Source of the DNA: Isoetes taiwanensis
Lineage: Eukaryota; Streptophyta; Lycopodiopsida; Isoetales; Isoetaceae
Length of the DNA stretch: 64,000 nt
Assembly: GCA_021234155.1 (NCBI GenBank)
Contig: JAJEKV010000084.1
Span: forward strand, 60,001-124,000
Direction: 5' to 3'
Positions 56,831 through 64,000 of the stretch are shown in pieces. Under the pieces are notes generated by a model. The model did not search any database. It was given only the letters and a program-made list of their open reading frames with translations, and was not told where the DNA came from. Within the stretch, counting starts at the first letter, position 1. Each line of letters opens with the position of its first letter. The position numbers and the translations under genes were made by a program.

Positions 56831-57360
56831 CATAAAATAAGTTAGTACATTCAAAAAACATCTGCAAGACATGTTTTCAAGAAAAACATACTTTTGAAAC
56901 TGTACAAAGACCTCTAAAGAACCTTACCAAGAACATTAAATCTAACACTTTTAACCTTCAAACAAACATTAGACAAATATGGTTTTTCAAAATATGTTAG
57001 ACAAATTTTAACTTTAGGGTAGTATGGTTTTTTAAAAACATAATGTTTTTTTTTTTTTAAACATTAGGGTAACATGCTTTTTTAAAAACCATATGGGTAA
57101 TATGGTTTTTCAAAATATTTAAGAGTATGGTTTTTAACAACTTTAGAGTAAGATTGGTTTTTAATAACATTAGAGTAAGAATTGTTTTTTTTAACATTAG
57201 GGTTAGAATGGTTTTTTCTTTAAAACATTAGGGTAAGATGCTATTTTAAAAACCATATGGGTAATATGGTTTTTCAAAGATATGGGTATGGTTTTTCAAA
57301 CATATGAGTAATATGCTTTTTTAAAAACCATATGAAAATATGGGTTTAGGGGTATTAATG
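56831..57360. repeat. Degenerate AT-rich minisatellite with ACATTAGGGTAA and ATGGTTTTT units
   Basis: From about 56970 to 57340, units of 25-45 bases combine ACATTAGGGTA(A/G), TATGGTTTTT and AAAAACCATATGGGTAATA. TTAGGG is part of the unit but never in tandem, so it is not telomeric. No genes. Confidence 0.65.
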
Positions 57361-58575
57361 GTTCGCGGCAGTTATTAATTCTCGAACAAAAATCGAGGCA
57401 GTTTGAATGCCTCTTCATCTTTTCCTCTTCAAATTTTTGCATGCCTCGGCTAATCGGCGAATCCTCTTCTAATCTAAGCGCGCCTCAGCTTCAAACTCGG
57501 CTTCTCGCCGTTCTTCCGATTCTCTGTTTAGTATGTAAGGAAAGATTTTTGTCTTTGAGTTGTTTTTCTATGTGGATGCAGATATAAGAATTTTTACTAT
57601 GATACAGCCTCTTGCGGGGTCTTGCTTACGATTCTAGAGCTTTTCAGTGGAAAGAAAGCTTTAATAAACAAGACACAAGGTAGGCATTATAAGGTTTCTT
57701 AAAAATGAAAATGGTGCATTATGTTTTACTATATTTATTGGGCAATGTTTTACTATGTTACTCGACTTCTCGGCTTTAAAGTCGGCTAATCGGCTCAAGG
57801 CTTCAAACAAGGCTATTTGTCGGCTTCTTGGCTTCAAACTCAGCTTCTCGGCTTCAAACAGGTTAGAATGAATGGGTTTATGATTCTGAATGAATGGGTT
57901 AGAATGAATGGGTTAGAAAGAATGTGTTTTAGGGATTCTGAGTGTTTTAGAACAGGCTATGCTTTAGATTAGAACAGGTTAACATTAAGAATAGGCTATG
58001 TTTTAGAAATATGAAACAGATCAAGAATATTATGAAACAAAACAGATAAATGAAATAGGAATAGCATTATGAACAGATTTTATTTCATATTGCTATTCCT
58101 ATTTCATTTATCTGTTCATATTCCTTGCCTAATGTTCTTGCCATATTTATCTGTTCTTACCCTAATGTTTTCAAAAATCAAATAGTCTGTTCTAGTCTGT
58201 TCAGACTATGCAAGGAATATAACATCTTACCTTAATTTGCCTAATTGTTCTAGTCTGTTTGTGTGTTATATTTGTGCAATACAGTGCATTCAGGAATTCT
58301 TGTGCATTCACAAGATTCCTATCTGCTATTGCTCTATCTTATTTCATTTATCTGTTCATATTCCTTGCCTAATGTTCTTGCCATATTTATCTGTTCTTAC
58401 CCTAATGTTTTAAAAAAACAAATAGTCTGTTCTAGATGCAAGGAAAATAGTCTGTTCAGACTATGCAAGAATAGAAAAGAACATTAGGCAAGGAAAATCA
58501 ATCAATCAATCAATATATTAATCATGCCATTTTGGAGCAATCATAAGATATGCTTGCATATCATATGATTGGACG
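57361..58575. other. Non-coding; repeats of GCTTCAAACTCGGCTTCTCGG and a 95-bp duplication
   Basis: GGCTTCAAAC/CAGCTTCTCGG words recur at 57490-57510 and 57780-57862. A ~95-bp block containing TTCCTTGCCTAATGTTCTTG is present at 58101-58195 and 58341-58434. No gene is supported. Confidence 0.55.
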
Positions 58576-58605
58576 AAATCGCGCCAACGCGCCTGCCGCG
58601 TTTTG
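58576..58605. repeat. GC-palindrome P1 (variant with central insertion)
   Basis: AAATCGCGCC and GCGTTTT flank an extra ACGCGCCTGCC; related to P2-P8 below. Confidence 0.55.
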
Positions 58606-58689
58606 AATTTTGTATATTTAGAATCATTTTCTGGGGAGAGGAATATCATTTGCTAATTAGTTAATTTCTCTCGTTCTAGTGCATTACAC

Positions 58690-59061
58690 ATGGCTGCTTC
58701 TAGTTCAAATATACTTCCCCTGGACGACCATCAACGCTGGACCCTGTACAAGATACTACTTAATTGTGCTGTTCAAAACATTCACAGAGAGTTGGACAAG
58801 CCATATGACAGTCTGTATCAGGGGCCATAGGAATGCTAGCATCGCATAACTGGACATATGCCGCTCCTCAGGCTCTTAGTAAGGCTCATGCCAACAAATA
58901 AATATGAGGATTTGATCAGGAGTATCAAGTATCGACGGGACACTCTGATTTGGAGACTCGACATTCGCAGGGAATGGGAGGATGATGTCATATCAAAGTG
59001 GTACGGGTGGGACTGGACTCAGTATGTAGCCGATGAAGTGGGCCTATGTGACATTTTGTAG
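58690..59061 (+). pseudogene. Unidentified 124-codon frame with two in-frame TAGs
   Basis: ATG at 58690 (context ACACATGGCTGC) opens MAASSSNILPLDDHQRWTLY. The frame is interrupted by TAG at 58828 and 58837, then continues HRITGHMPLLRLLVRL...KYEDLIRSIKYRRDTLIWRL, KWYGWDWTQYVADEVGLCDI to TAG at 59059. Without the two TAGs it is continuous and protein-like. I do not recognise the family. Palindromes P1 and P2 flank it. Confidence 0.45.
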
Positions 59062-59073
59062 AGATATATATAG

Positions 59074-59215
59074 CCTGCTATGTTAGTTTAGAAAGAACTC
59101 GCGCCTGGCGCATTTTCACAGGAGGAAAAATGTACAATGTACAGTCTGCTATGTTAGTTTAGAAAGAACTCGCGCCTGGCGCATTTTCACAGAAGGAAAA
59201 ATGTACATATAGTTT
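59074..59215. repeat. 71-bp tandem duplication containing palindromes P2 and P3
   Basis: Two units each hold CTGCTATGTTAGTTTAGAAA, CTCGCGCCTGGCGCATTTT (P2 at 59095-59116, P3 at 59167-59187) and GGAAAAATGTACA. Confidence 0.9.
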
Positions 59216-59231
59216 TTTTGAATATAAATAC

Positions 59232-59253
59232 AAACTCGCGCCTGGCGCAATTT
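59232..59253. repeat. GC-palindrome P4
   Basis: AACTCGCGCCTGGCGCAATTT; same core as P2/P3 but in unrelated flanking sequence. Confidence 0.75.
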
Positions 59254-59316
59254 CCAGCTTATAATTTTATGTCACGCTTATTTCATTATGTTTTTTTGTA
59301 TGCAATGTCAAAAACA

Positions 59317-59432
59317 TTGAATCCTTTGATGCCCTCCAGCCAGTATGACCAACCCCAAGAAACTACACATTTTCGTTAATGTGTAGTTTCATGGGGTTGA
59401 TAAGACTGGCTAAAGAACATCAAAGAATTCAA
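59317..59432 (-). ncRNA. Long hairpin, microRNA-precursor-like or small foldback
   Basis: Two 55-base arms face a TTCGTT loop. The inner 21 bases (AACCCCA-x-GAAACTACACATT) pair with one mismatch, and the outer arm pairs with about nine more. Most outer mismatches are C opposite A on the plus strand, which become G-U pairs in a minus-strand transcript, so the minus transcript folds better. This fits a young MIR locus or an inverted-repeat element. No expression evidence. Confidence 0.45.
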
Positions 59433-59522
59433 AATTCACAACATCACGCAGATGTTATGATATATTCATTTTTTTTTACTATCCTCATATACATACCTTT
59501 TGATAAGTTATGATCTAATAAA

Positions 59523-59819
59523 TTATAGCTTCTTTGTATCAGAAGGTCTGTACATACCCTTTTTAGACGTTCTTTTTGGCCATGCCACAAATGTGCCCAC
59601 GCTCTCCCCGATTGTGTCACCACCAGGATGTCTTCTTGGAAGAGCTTCATCCTCATAGTTGCAATTTATAATGCTAACTTTACAAAAACTGTTTCCAAGA
59701 GGGACACCATGGCACTTAGATTCAGGTTCCAGGTCTTCGATTTTACATAATCCAAGTCGACGCTTCAAGTTTGCTGTTAATAGATAGCATTCTTCTCCCA
59801 CACTGATAATTGAAAACAT
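59523..59819 (-). pseudogene. DUF8039 transposon-associated domain fragment
   Basis: The minus frame reads VGEECYLLTANLKRRLGL, PESKCHGVPLGNSFCKVSII and PRRHPGGDTIGESVGTFVAW PKR, the conserved end of DUF8039 (PLG...C.V.I...PHxGxxTIGxAxGxFVAWP). DUF8039 sits in plant transposon-encoded proteins. Only ~80 residues remain and no transposase is adjacent on this strand. Confidence 0.65.
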
Positions 59820-59924
59820 TAAAGAATGATTTCACATGAACAGTCTTCAAGAATATAATATGTTTCAAGAACAGTCTTCAAATCCGACTGATAGCACTCA
59901 CCATAGTTCGGCCGACATGATAGC

Positions 59925-60012
59925 GCGTCGATCAGTCGAGGAGGCGATCGCTAAGTCGAGGTGGTCGATCAGTCGAGGAGGCGAGTTGATCAGTCGAGGA
60001 GGCGGTCGACCG
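59925..60012. repeat. GC-rich minisatellite, four units with GATCAGTCGAGGAGGCG
   Basis: Imperfect units of 17-30 bases between 59925 and 60012. The 75-codon ORF at 59836 translates this repeat (ISRGGELISRGGG) and is not supported as a gene. Confidence 0.85.
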
Positions 60013-60530
60013 GAAGAAGTCGGCGAGTTGATCAGGTTTCTTGAAAAATTCGGTGGCGAATGAGCATGTAGGCGTTTCTTGAAAATAATAAAAATAAATA
60101 TTCGTGGATGTGCTTTAATAAGAAAATTAAGTTTTTAATTTGGAATGAGCGGGATAAGCGGTTAATATAGGCGGGATAATTGTAATTTAAAATCGGATAG
60201 CAATCTGACGGTTCAGATAATGCACCCATACGTATAAATTTGAATCGTGTCCCATAACATTGCATTCGAACATTGCAACTATATGGCGTCCGGAGGATCT
60301 GGCGCAGCGAGAGGTAGAGGGGGAGGGAGAGGCGCAGGGAGAGCTGGGCGACGGCCCAACACTCAGGAAATTCCTGAACAGGTCGCCAGCACTCAGGAAG
60401 TAGGTATTTATCTATGCTTATACTATTTCTTCTCGATTTCTACAGTTTCTGTGTTTTTTTTTTAAGTTTTGTCTAGTGTCTGTGTCGTTTTTTATCATTT
60501 TTCTACTGTCTCTGTGTTGTTTCTACCTTT

Positions 60531-60707
60531 TGTTGGAATGTTGGAGTATGTGTAATGGGCACACATGAAGAATGACTCAGTGGAGGAGTGCCGAAAGCCC
60601 ATCAATGGGCCGGTAGCTCAGTGGTAGAGTACTTGGCTTGCAAGCAAGAGGTCCTGGGTTCGATCCCCAGCCTGTCCACCCAATCATAGAAGGCTCATTT
60701 CTCAACA
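60531..60707 (+). repeat. TRIM 5' LTR
   Basis: 177 bp. The tRNA-like gene occupies positions 77-148 of the LTR. The 76 bases before it include GGGCACACATGAAGAATGAC; no TATA box is seen, so initiation may rest on the internal Pol III promoter. Confidence 0.96.
60607..60678 (+). tRNA. tRNA-Ala(TGC)-like gene inside the 5' LTR of the TRIM
   Basis: 72 bases fold as a cloverleaf: acceptor GGGCCGG/CCTGTCC (one G-T, one mismatch), TA, D arm GCTC-AGTGGTA-GAGT, anticodon arm CTTGG-CTTGCAA-GCAAG (TGC anticodon, U33, A37; the pair next to the loop is G-G), variable AGGTC, T arm CTGGG-TTCGATC-CCCAG, discriminator A. The A box TAGCTCAGTGG and B box GGTTCGATCCC fit the Pol III consensus. No T run follows directly, so termination would be downstream. 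The two mismatches suggest a tRNA-derived promoter rather than a working tRNA. Confidence 0.85.
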
Positions 60708-60720
60708 TGGTATCAGAGCC
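60708..60720 (+). other. TRIM primer-binding site (tRNA-iMet)
   Basis: TGGTATCAGAGCC directly after the LTR, complementary to initiator tRNA-Met, not to the embedded tRNA-Ala-like gene. Confidence 0.95.
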
Positions 60721-60888
60721 ATGGTCCCAAGTAAAGGGTGCTTAACCGCACCGGGATAGTCCCCAGTGGTGTAGGGGTGAGAATGAGCAAAGCTTGGCCA
60801 GTGGAAAGCCCAACTCCCGCAGTGGTGGAGTTGCCCGAGGAGGGGAGCATGTGGATTGTGGTGAAGGCTGGAATGGATTGGTGTGCCC

Positions 60889-60900
60889 ATTAAGGGGGAA
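60889..60900 (+). other. TRIM polypurine tract
   Basis: ATTAAGGGGGAA immediately upstream of the 3' LTR; expected primer for plus-strand synthesis. Confidence 0.85.
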
Positions 60901-61077
60901 TGTTGGAATGTTGGAGTATGTGTAATGGGCACACATGAAGAATGACTCAGTGGAGGAGTGCCGAAAGCCCATCAATGGGCCGGTAGCTCAGTGGTAGAGT
61001 ACTTGGCTTGCAAGCAAGAGGTCCTGGGTTCGATCCCCAGCCTGTCCACCCAATCATAGAAGGCTCATTTCTCAACA
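60901..61077 (+). repeat. TRIM 3' LTR
   Basis: Identical to the 5' LTR over all 177 bases. Confidence 0.96.
60977..61048 (+). tRNA. tRNA-Ala(TGC)-like gene inside the 3' LTR of the TRIM
   Basis: Exact copy of the one at 60607-60678, 370 bases downstream. Confidence 0.85.
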
Positions 61078-61297
61078 CCTTTTATATTGTTTATGTGTCA
61101 TTTCTATTGCTTTTACTACCTTGTTTTGTGTGTTTTTTGTTATAATCTTCTCCTGTACTCTGTGTTTTTTGTTATGTATTCTCCACTTCTTTGCACTTGT
61201 TTGTTTATAGTTTTGTTCTGTATTCTCCAGTTCTTTGGAGGACTTTTTTGTAGCCTAGTATGTCTCTTATAATATAGAGCGTCTGTAGGGCCTCTCT

Positions 61298-61432
61298 AAA
61301 AAACGCGCTCGGCGCGATTTATAATATAGAGTGTCTCTGATATGATTGTTTTTTGCTGTCTGTGATACTTGCATGTATACCATTTATGTTTTCCGTAGTA
61401 AGTCGTCTATCAAAACGCGCTCGGCGCAATTT
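61298..61432. repeat. GC-palindromes P5 and P6 (intron 1)
   Basis: P5 at 61298-61320 (AAACGCGCTCGGCGCGATTT) and P6 at 61412-61432 (AAACGCGCTCGGCGCAATTT). Both lie in intron 1, about 100 bases apart; each is followed by different sequence. Confidence 0.8.
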
Positions 61433-62634
61433 CATTACTCACCACATGATTGTAACTTTCAGGATCTTCTAAAAATGTGAAAAGAAAATCAAAGCCTGTT
61501 CAGGGTCACGGGACATCGGCACCGAAAAAACCAAGAATGGAGGAAGATGTTTCAGTTGCAGATTTGGCACACGTTGTGACCATGGACGATACCACATGAA
61601 TAATAAAGGCTCAGGTAGAGCCGCCATGTCCAGAAGAAGATCTACCAGAGGGCTCTGAATGGTTTGTGGAGATCTTCAAGACTAGCGGAAAGACAGATCT
61701 TATTTTCATGTCTAGAGTTAAGGAAACAGATCAAATGAAGAAACAAGGTATTTTGATCACATGCGAATAACAGGACGATTCATACTGTTCCGTATTACTT
61801 GAAGCGGGTCAGAAAAATAAAAAAGGATTAAAGAAGTTAATGCGCTGCAGTGCCAGTTCCTTTAAAGAGACAGCCCTAAAAACGGATGAGGCCGCAGATA
61901 ACCTCTTCAAATTTGGCTGGTCAGGTGGTGAACCATTGACACCAAAAAAAATATGTGAAGGTCTCTCAGCTGTGAGAAGAGCAATCAGTACAAGGCCGTC
62001 AGCTAGTGTGTACCTACAAGCTTTAAAAGAGAAGGAAGATGCAAGTTCTAGAGGTAGGAAAACAACAGACGCTCTACCCATTACAGATTTGACTAGTGAT
62101 GACGATAAGGCGAGACAGTTAGAGGGCATGAGCAAACTCAAGAAGTATGCTGACAAGTATCCATTGGGCCTTAACTTCACGCATCCAGTCCATGTCGACA
62201 GGCTTTTCAGGTCCACGAAGGCTATGTTTGTCAGCAGAAGATACGACAAGCAGCACGCAATGGAAATAGTCAACAGCATCATTGAAAACCCAGGGCAGGT
62301 GCCAATGCCGGCAGATGTGGCCTTTTGATATGAAGACGAAGAAGGTGTTGATATGGAATAAACTTGAAGATTTCATTGGCAACCTGGATATTCACTTCAT
62401 GATAATAGATGGCCAGCATCCAGTGGAGGCGCAGAAGGTTTTTATCAGTCAAGCACAAAAAACTGGAAATCAGTTATTCTATAGACTATACTCAGTCAGA
62501 AATTGCCGGTTCCTCAGTGGCTCAACAACAGCAGCAGAATTAGCCGAAATTAGCGCGCTACTGAATGACATGGGAAAGACATTCCTATACAAAAGGTATT
62601 TCATTTTCCCACACATAGCTAGTCTGGAACTTCC

Positions 62635-62709
62635 AAACCCCGCCAGGCGCGATTTGCTGCTTTAACGTGCATGTCCTATAGCTTTCCAAATCGCGCCAGG
62701 CGCGTTTTA
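62635..62709. repeat. GC-palindromes P7 and P8 (intron 2)
   Basis: P7 at 62635-62655 (CCCCGCCAGGCGCGATTT) and P8 at 62688-62709 (AATCGCGCCAGGCGCGTTTT). Both lie in the 173-base intron between exons 2 and 3. Confidence 0.8.
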
Positions 62710-64000
62710 TATTGTTATTGTTTTGACGGCCTGTCTACTTTATTTATCTAACGGCCCATATTTTGCAGTCCGTATGTGGAGTAGTTGCGGCACGCTCGTA
62801 ACCAATGGATCGAATATGGGAGACCAATGCCAACCAGACAAGGGCAATCTAAGAGTGCCGAATTCAAATTACTAGAAAGGACACTGTGCCAAACCATAAT
62901 ACAAGACAAGAGTAAGAGCACCAGATCAAAGAAGAAAAAAGGGGATGAATTAGGTGCTGGCTCAGAAGCTCAAACGGTGCCAAAGGATGCCTGCAAGATT
63001 ATATGGGAAAAGTGGAACGAATTTTGGGACGCCTATACGGAAAAGAAGTTGCCAGATTCGTTTGGCAGGTTTCCTCCGCAAGATACGTCTATTTTTTATT
63101 TTGGTGTCACAGAGATGAGGAAGGCACAAGGATTGGATGATGCAGAATTACTCTCTGTCCTAGAGAGGTGCATCCGAAAGGAAGTTGTCTACAAGAAAAC
63201 GTCTGCAGCAAAGCACTTGACATCTTTCGAAGATGCCTACGAACAGCTAAAAGATATGAACGTCCTGAAAAAGGCTGTTGGCGAAGAACTGCAAAGGCTT
63301 ACAGGAGACTTCATGTTATCAGAGATAGGCTTAATGCAAAAGTACAACGTATCTAATGATGATATTAAGAAATATGTGTTTTGGTCAAAAGATTTTGTGA
63401 AGCAGCAAAAGGCGAAGAATGTGGCAACTCTAAAGGGGATTCACACGAAAGTGGCGTCTGACCTAAAAAGAAAAGTTGCTTTGGTGAAACAGATGCCAGA
63501 AGAGGAGTCTCCTTTTTTCTATAAGGTGTCCACTGGTTATAAGCGTGCCATACCAGACGTGGGTGATGGGCCAACCGACATCACTCTATTTGTTCTTGAT
63601 AGCCGTGGCACGAGATGGACACAAGATGATTACAACACCTTCTTCAACACATGCGGTGGTTGTACGACTGAGATGCATTATACCATCGTGACAATATGCC
63701 ACTCCGACATGTCCTACGCATATGCACTATCTGCTGCAAATGATCTCGAATGCATTAAAGTGATGAGGCAAGCAGTAATGATAGATGAAAACAAAGATAG
63801 TGAGTTCAGTACCGAAAGATCTCACACGTGCTAGTCCTTATGATAGCCATTATGGATGATAAAGAATATGAAAGACTCAAGGGGAAACCAGAAGATGAGA
63901 AGATTGCTTGGCAGTGCTATCGGCTAGATGAACCCCTAGTGAAGAATGTTTTTTATGTCGAATCCAATGCTGAAGACAAAGGAAAGGGACTGCAGATGTG

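Larger units (their letters stand above)
60526..61082 (+). mobile_element. Intact TRIM retrotransposon (547 bp) with a tRNA gene in each LTR
   Basis: Two 177-bp direct repeats (60531-60707 and 60901-61077) are identical base for base, start TGTTGG and end CTCAACA. After the first stands TGGTATCAGAGCC, the iMet primer-binding site; before the second stands TTAAGGGGGAA, a polypurine tract. CCTTT flanks the element on both sides (60526-60530 and 61078-61082). The internal part is only 193 bp without ORF. These are all hallmarks of a TRIM, and identity of the LTRs means very recent insertion. It sits in intron 1 of the ParB-like gene. The LTRs carry a tRNA-like gene, see separate entries. Confidence 0.96.
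60283..64000 (+). pseudogene. Large unidentified gene with ParB/sulfiredoxin-like DGQH motif, decayed; runs off the window
   Basis: Exon 1 is 60283-60403 (MASGGSGAARGRGGGRGAGR, Gly/Arg-rich), ending at TAG|GTATTT. Exon 2 is 61463-62595 (TTTCAG| to AAAAG|GTATTT). Exon 3 begins at 62769 (TTTTGCAG|). Phases agree at both joins (1 and 2). Exon 2 encodes KRKSKPVQGHGTSAPKKPRM, an NLS-like segment, then GGEPLTPKKICEGLSAVRRA, FTHPVHVDRLFRSTKAMFVS RRYDKQ, and IHFMIIDGQHPVEAQKVFIS (DGQH at 62408), as in ParB/Srx-like folds. Exon 3 has RNQWIEYGRPMP, a basic SKSTRSKKKKGD, IIWEKWNEFWDAY, and DITLFVLDSRGTRWTQDDYN, vaguely methyltransferase-like. Damage: TGA at 61597, TAA at 61768, one extra T in TTTT at 62323-62326, TAG at 62782, and a shift near 63815, after which LMIAIMDDKEYERLKGKPED continues to the edge. 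The family is not identified; the enzyme role is inference. Confidence 0.55.

Noticed and set aside
57000-57340. Interstitial telomere array
   Set aside because: TTAGGG occurs singly inside longer units, not as tandem TTTAGGG or TTAGGG.
58101-58434. CRISPR-like or spaced repeat array
   Set aside because: Only two long copies at a 240-base distance; ordinary segmental duplication in a eukaryotic genome.
60702-60975. Minus ORFs of 76 and 77 residues within the TRIM
   Set aside because: They span the non-coding TRIM interior and LTR; a TRIM has no genes and the frames have no similarity to proteins.
61087-61272. 61-residue Cys/Phe/Leu-rich ORF downstream of the TRIM
   Set aside because: Pyrimidine-rich intron sequence of the ParB-like gene; no features of a protein.

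Overview
The window is nuclear DNA of a land plant. Evidence: split genes with GT-AG introns, a PLS-class pentatricopeptide repeat (PPR) gene, LTR retrotransposons primed by initiator-Met tRNA, plant-type LINEs with a DUF4283 ORF1, and a Helitron with a plant-type terminus. The long ~101-residue PPR triplets, the DUF7869/DUF8039-like transposon proteins and the low gene density suggest a seed-free plant, most likely a fern. That placement is inference. Only about three host genes look potentially functional; most of the rest is mobile DNA in different states of decay.

Layout. 1-2.25 kb: the 5' end of a Copia element (LTR, primer-binding site, gag; minus strand) abuts a truncated copy of a second LTR family. 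4.3-5.9 kb: a four-exon minus-strand gene for a small, possibly plastid-targeted membrane protein. 7.5 kb: GATA microsatellite. 9.5-11.3 kb: a chimeric retroposon combining an MGST3 3' end with an L1-type ORF1, with a 20-bp target-site duplication. 12.0 kb: a 5'-truncated LINE with a 16-bp duplication. 13.2-13.8 kb: a foldback element. 14.4-18 kb: decayed gene pieces, including an AP-3 delta-adaptin pseudogene. 20.9-23.3 kb: an 800-residue PPR gene. 24-25.5 kb: LINE remnant and another LTR copy. 26.86-33.19 kb: a 6.3-kb non-autonomous Helitron carrying fragments of RPS16, a Werner-type exonuclease gene and a LINE. 34.3-36.5 kb: an ARM/TPR protein gene. 38-40.4 kb: transposase-like remnants and an unknown ORF. 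41.4-43.0 kb: a 1.64-kb solo LTR with CCATA duplication. 45.1-46.8 kb: an unexplained purine-rich tract. 46.8-51.85 kb: a 5-kb LINE with 13-bp duplication. 53.8-56.8 kb: a minus-strand DUF7869-like transposase-like protein. 58.6-64 kb: a decayed large gene with a ParB/sulfiredoxin-like DGQH motif, whose non-coding parts hold repeated CGCGCCnGGCGCG-type palindromes.

The most striking object is at 60.53-61.08 kb: an intact 547-bp terminal-repeat retrotransposon in miniature (TRIM). Its two identical 177-bp LTRs each contain a complete tRNA-Ala(TGC)-like gene with good A and B boxes. It has an iMet primer-binding site, a polypurine tract and a perfect 5-bp target duplication. This parallels Cassandra, whose LTRs carry 5S rRNA, but uses a tRNA gene instead.

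Several otherwise continuous reading frames are cut by single TAG codons, the pattern expected if CAG (a plant CHG methylation site) deaminates to TAG. Product names rest on my recognition of protein families by eye; no database search was possible.
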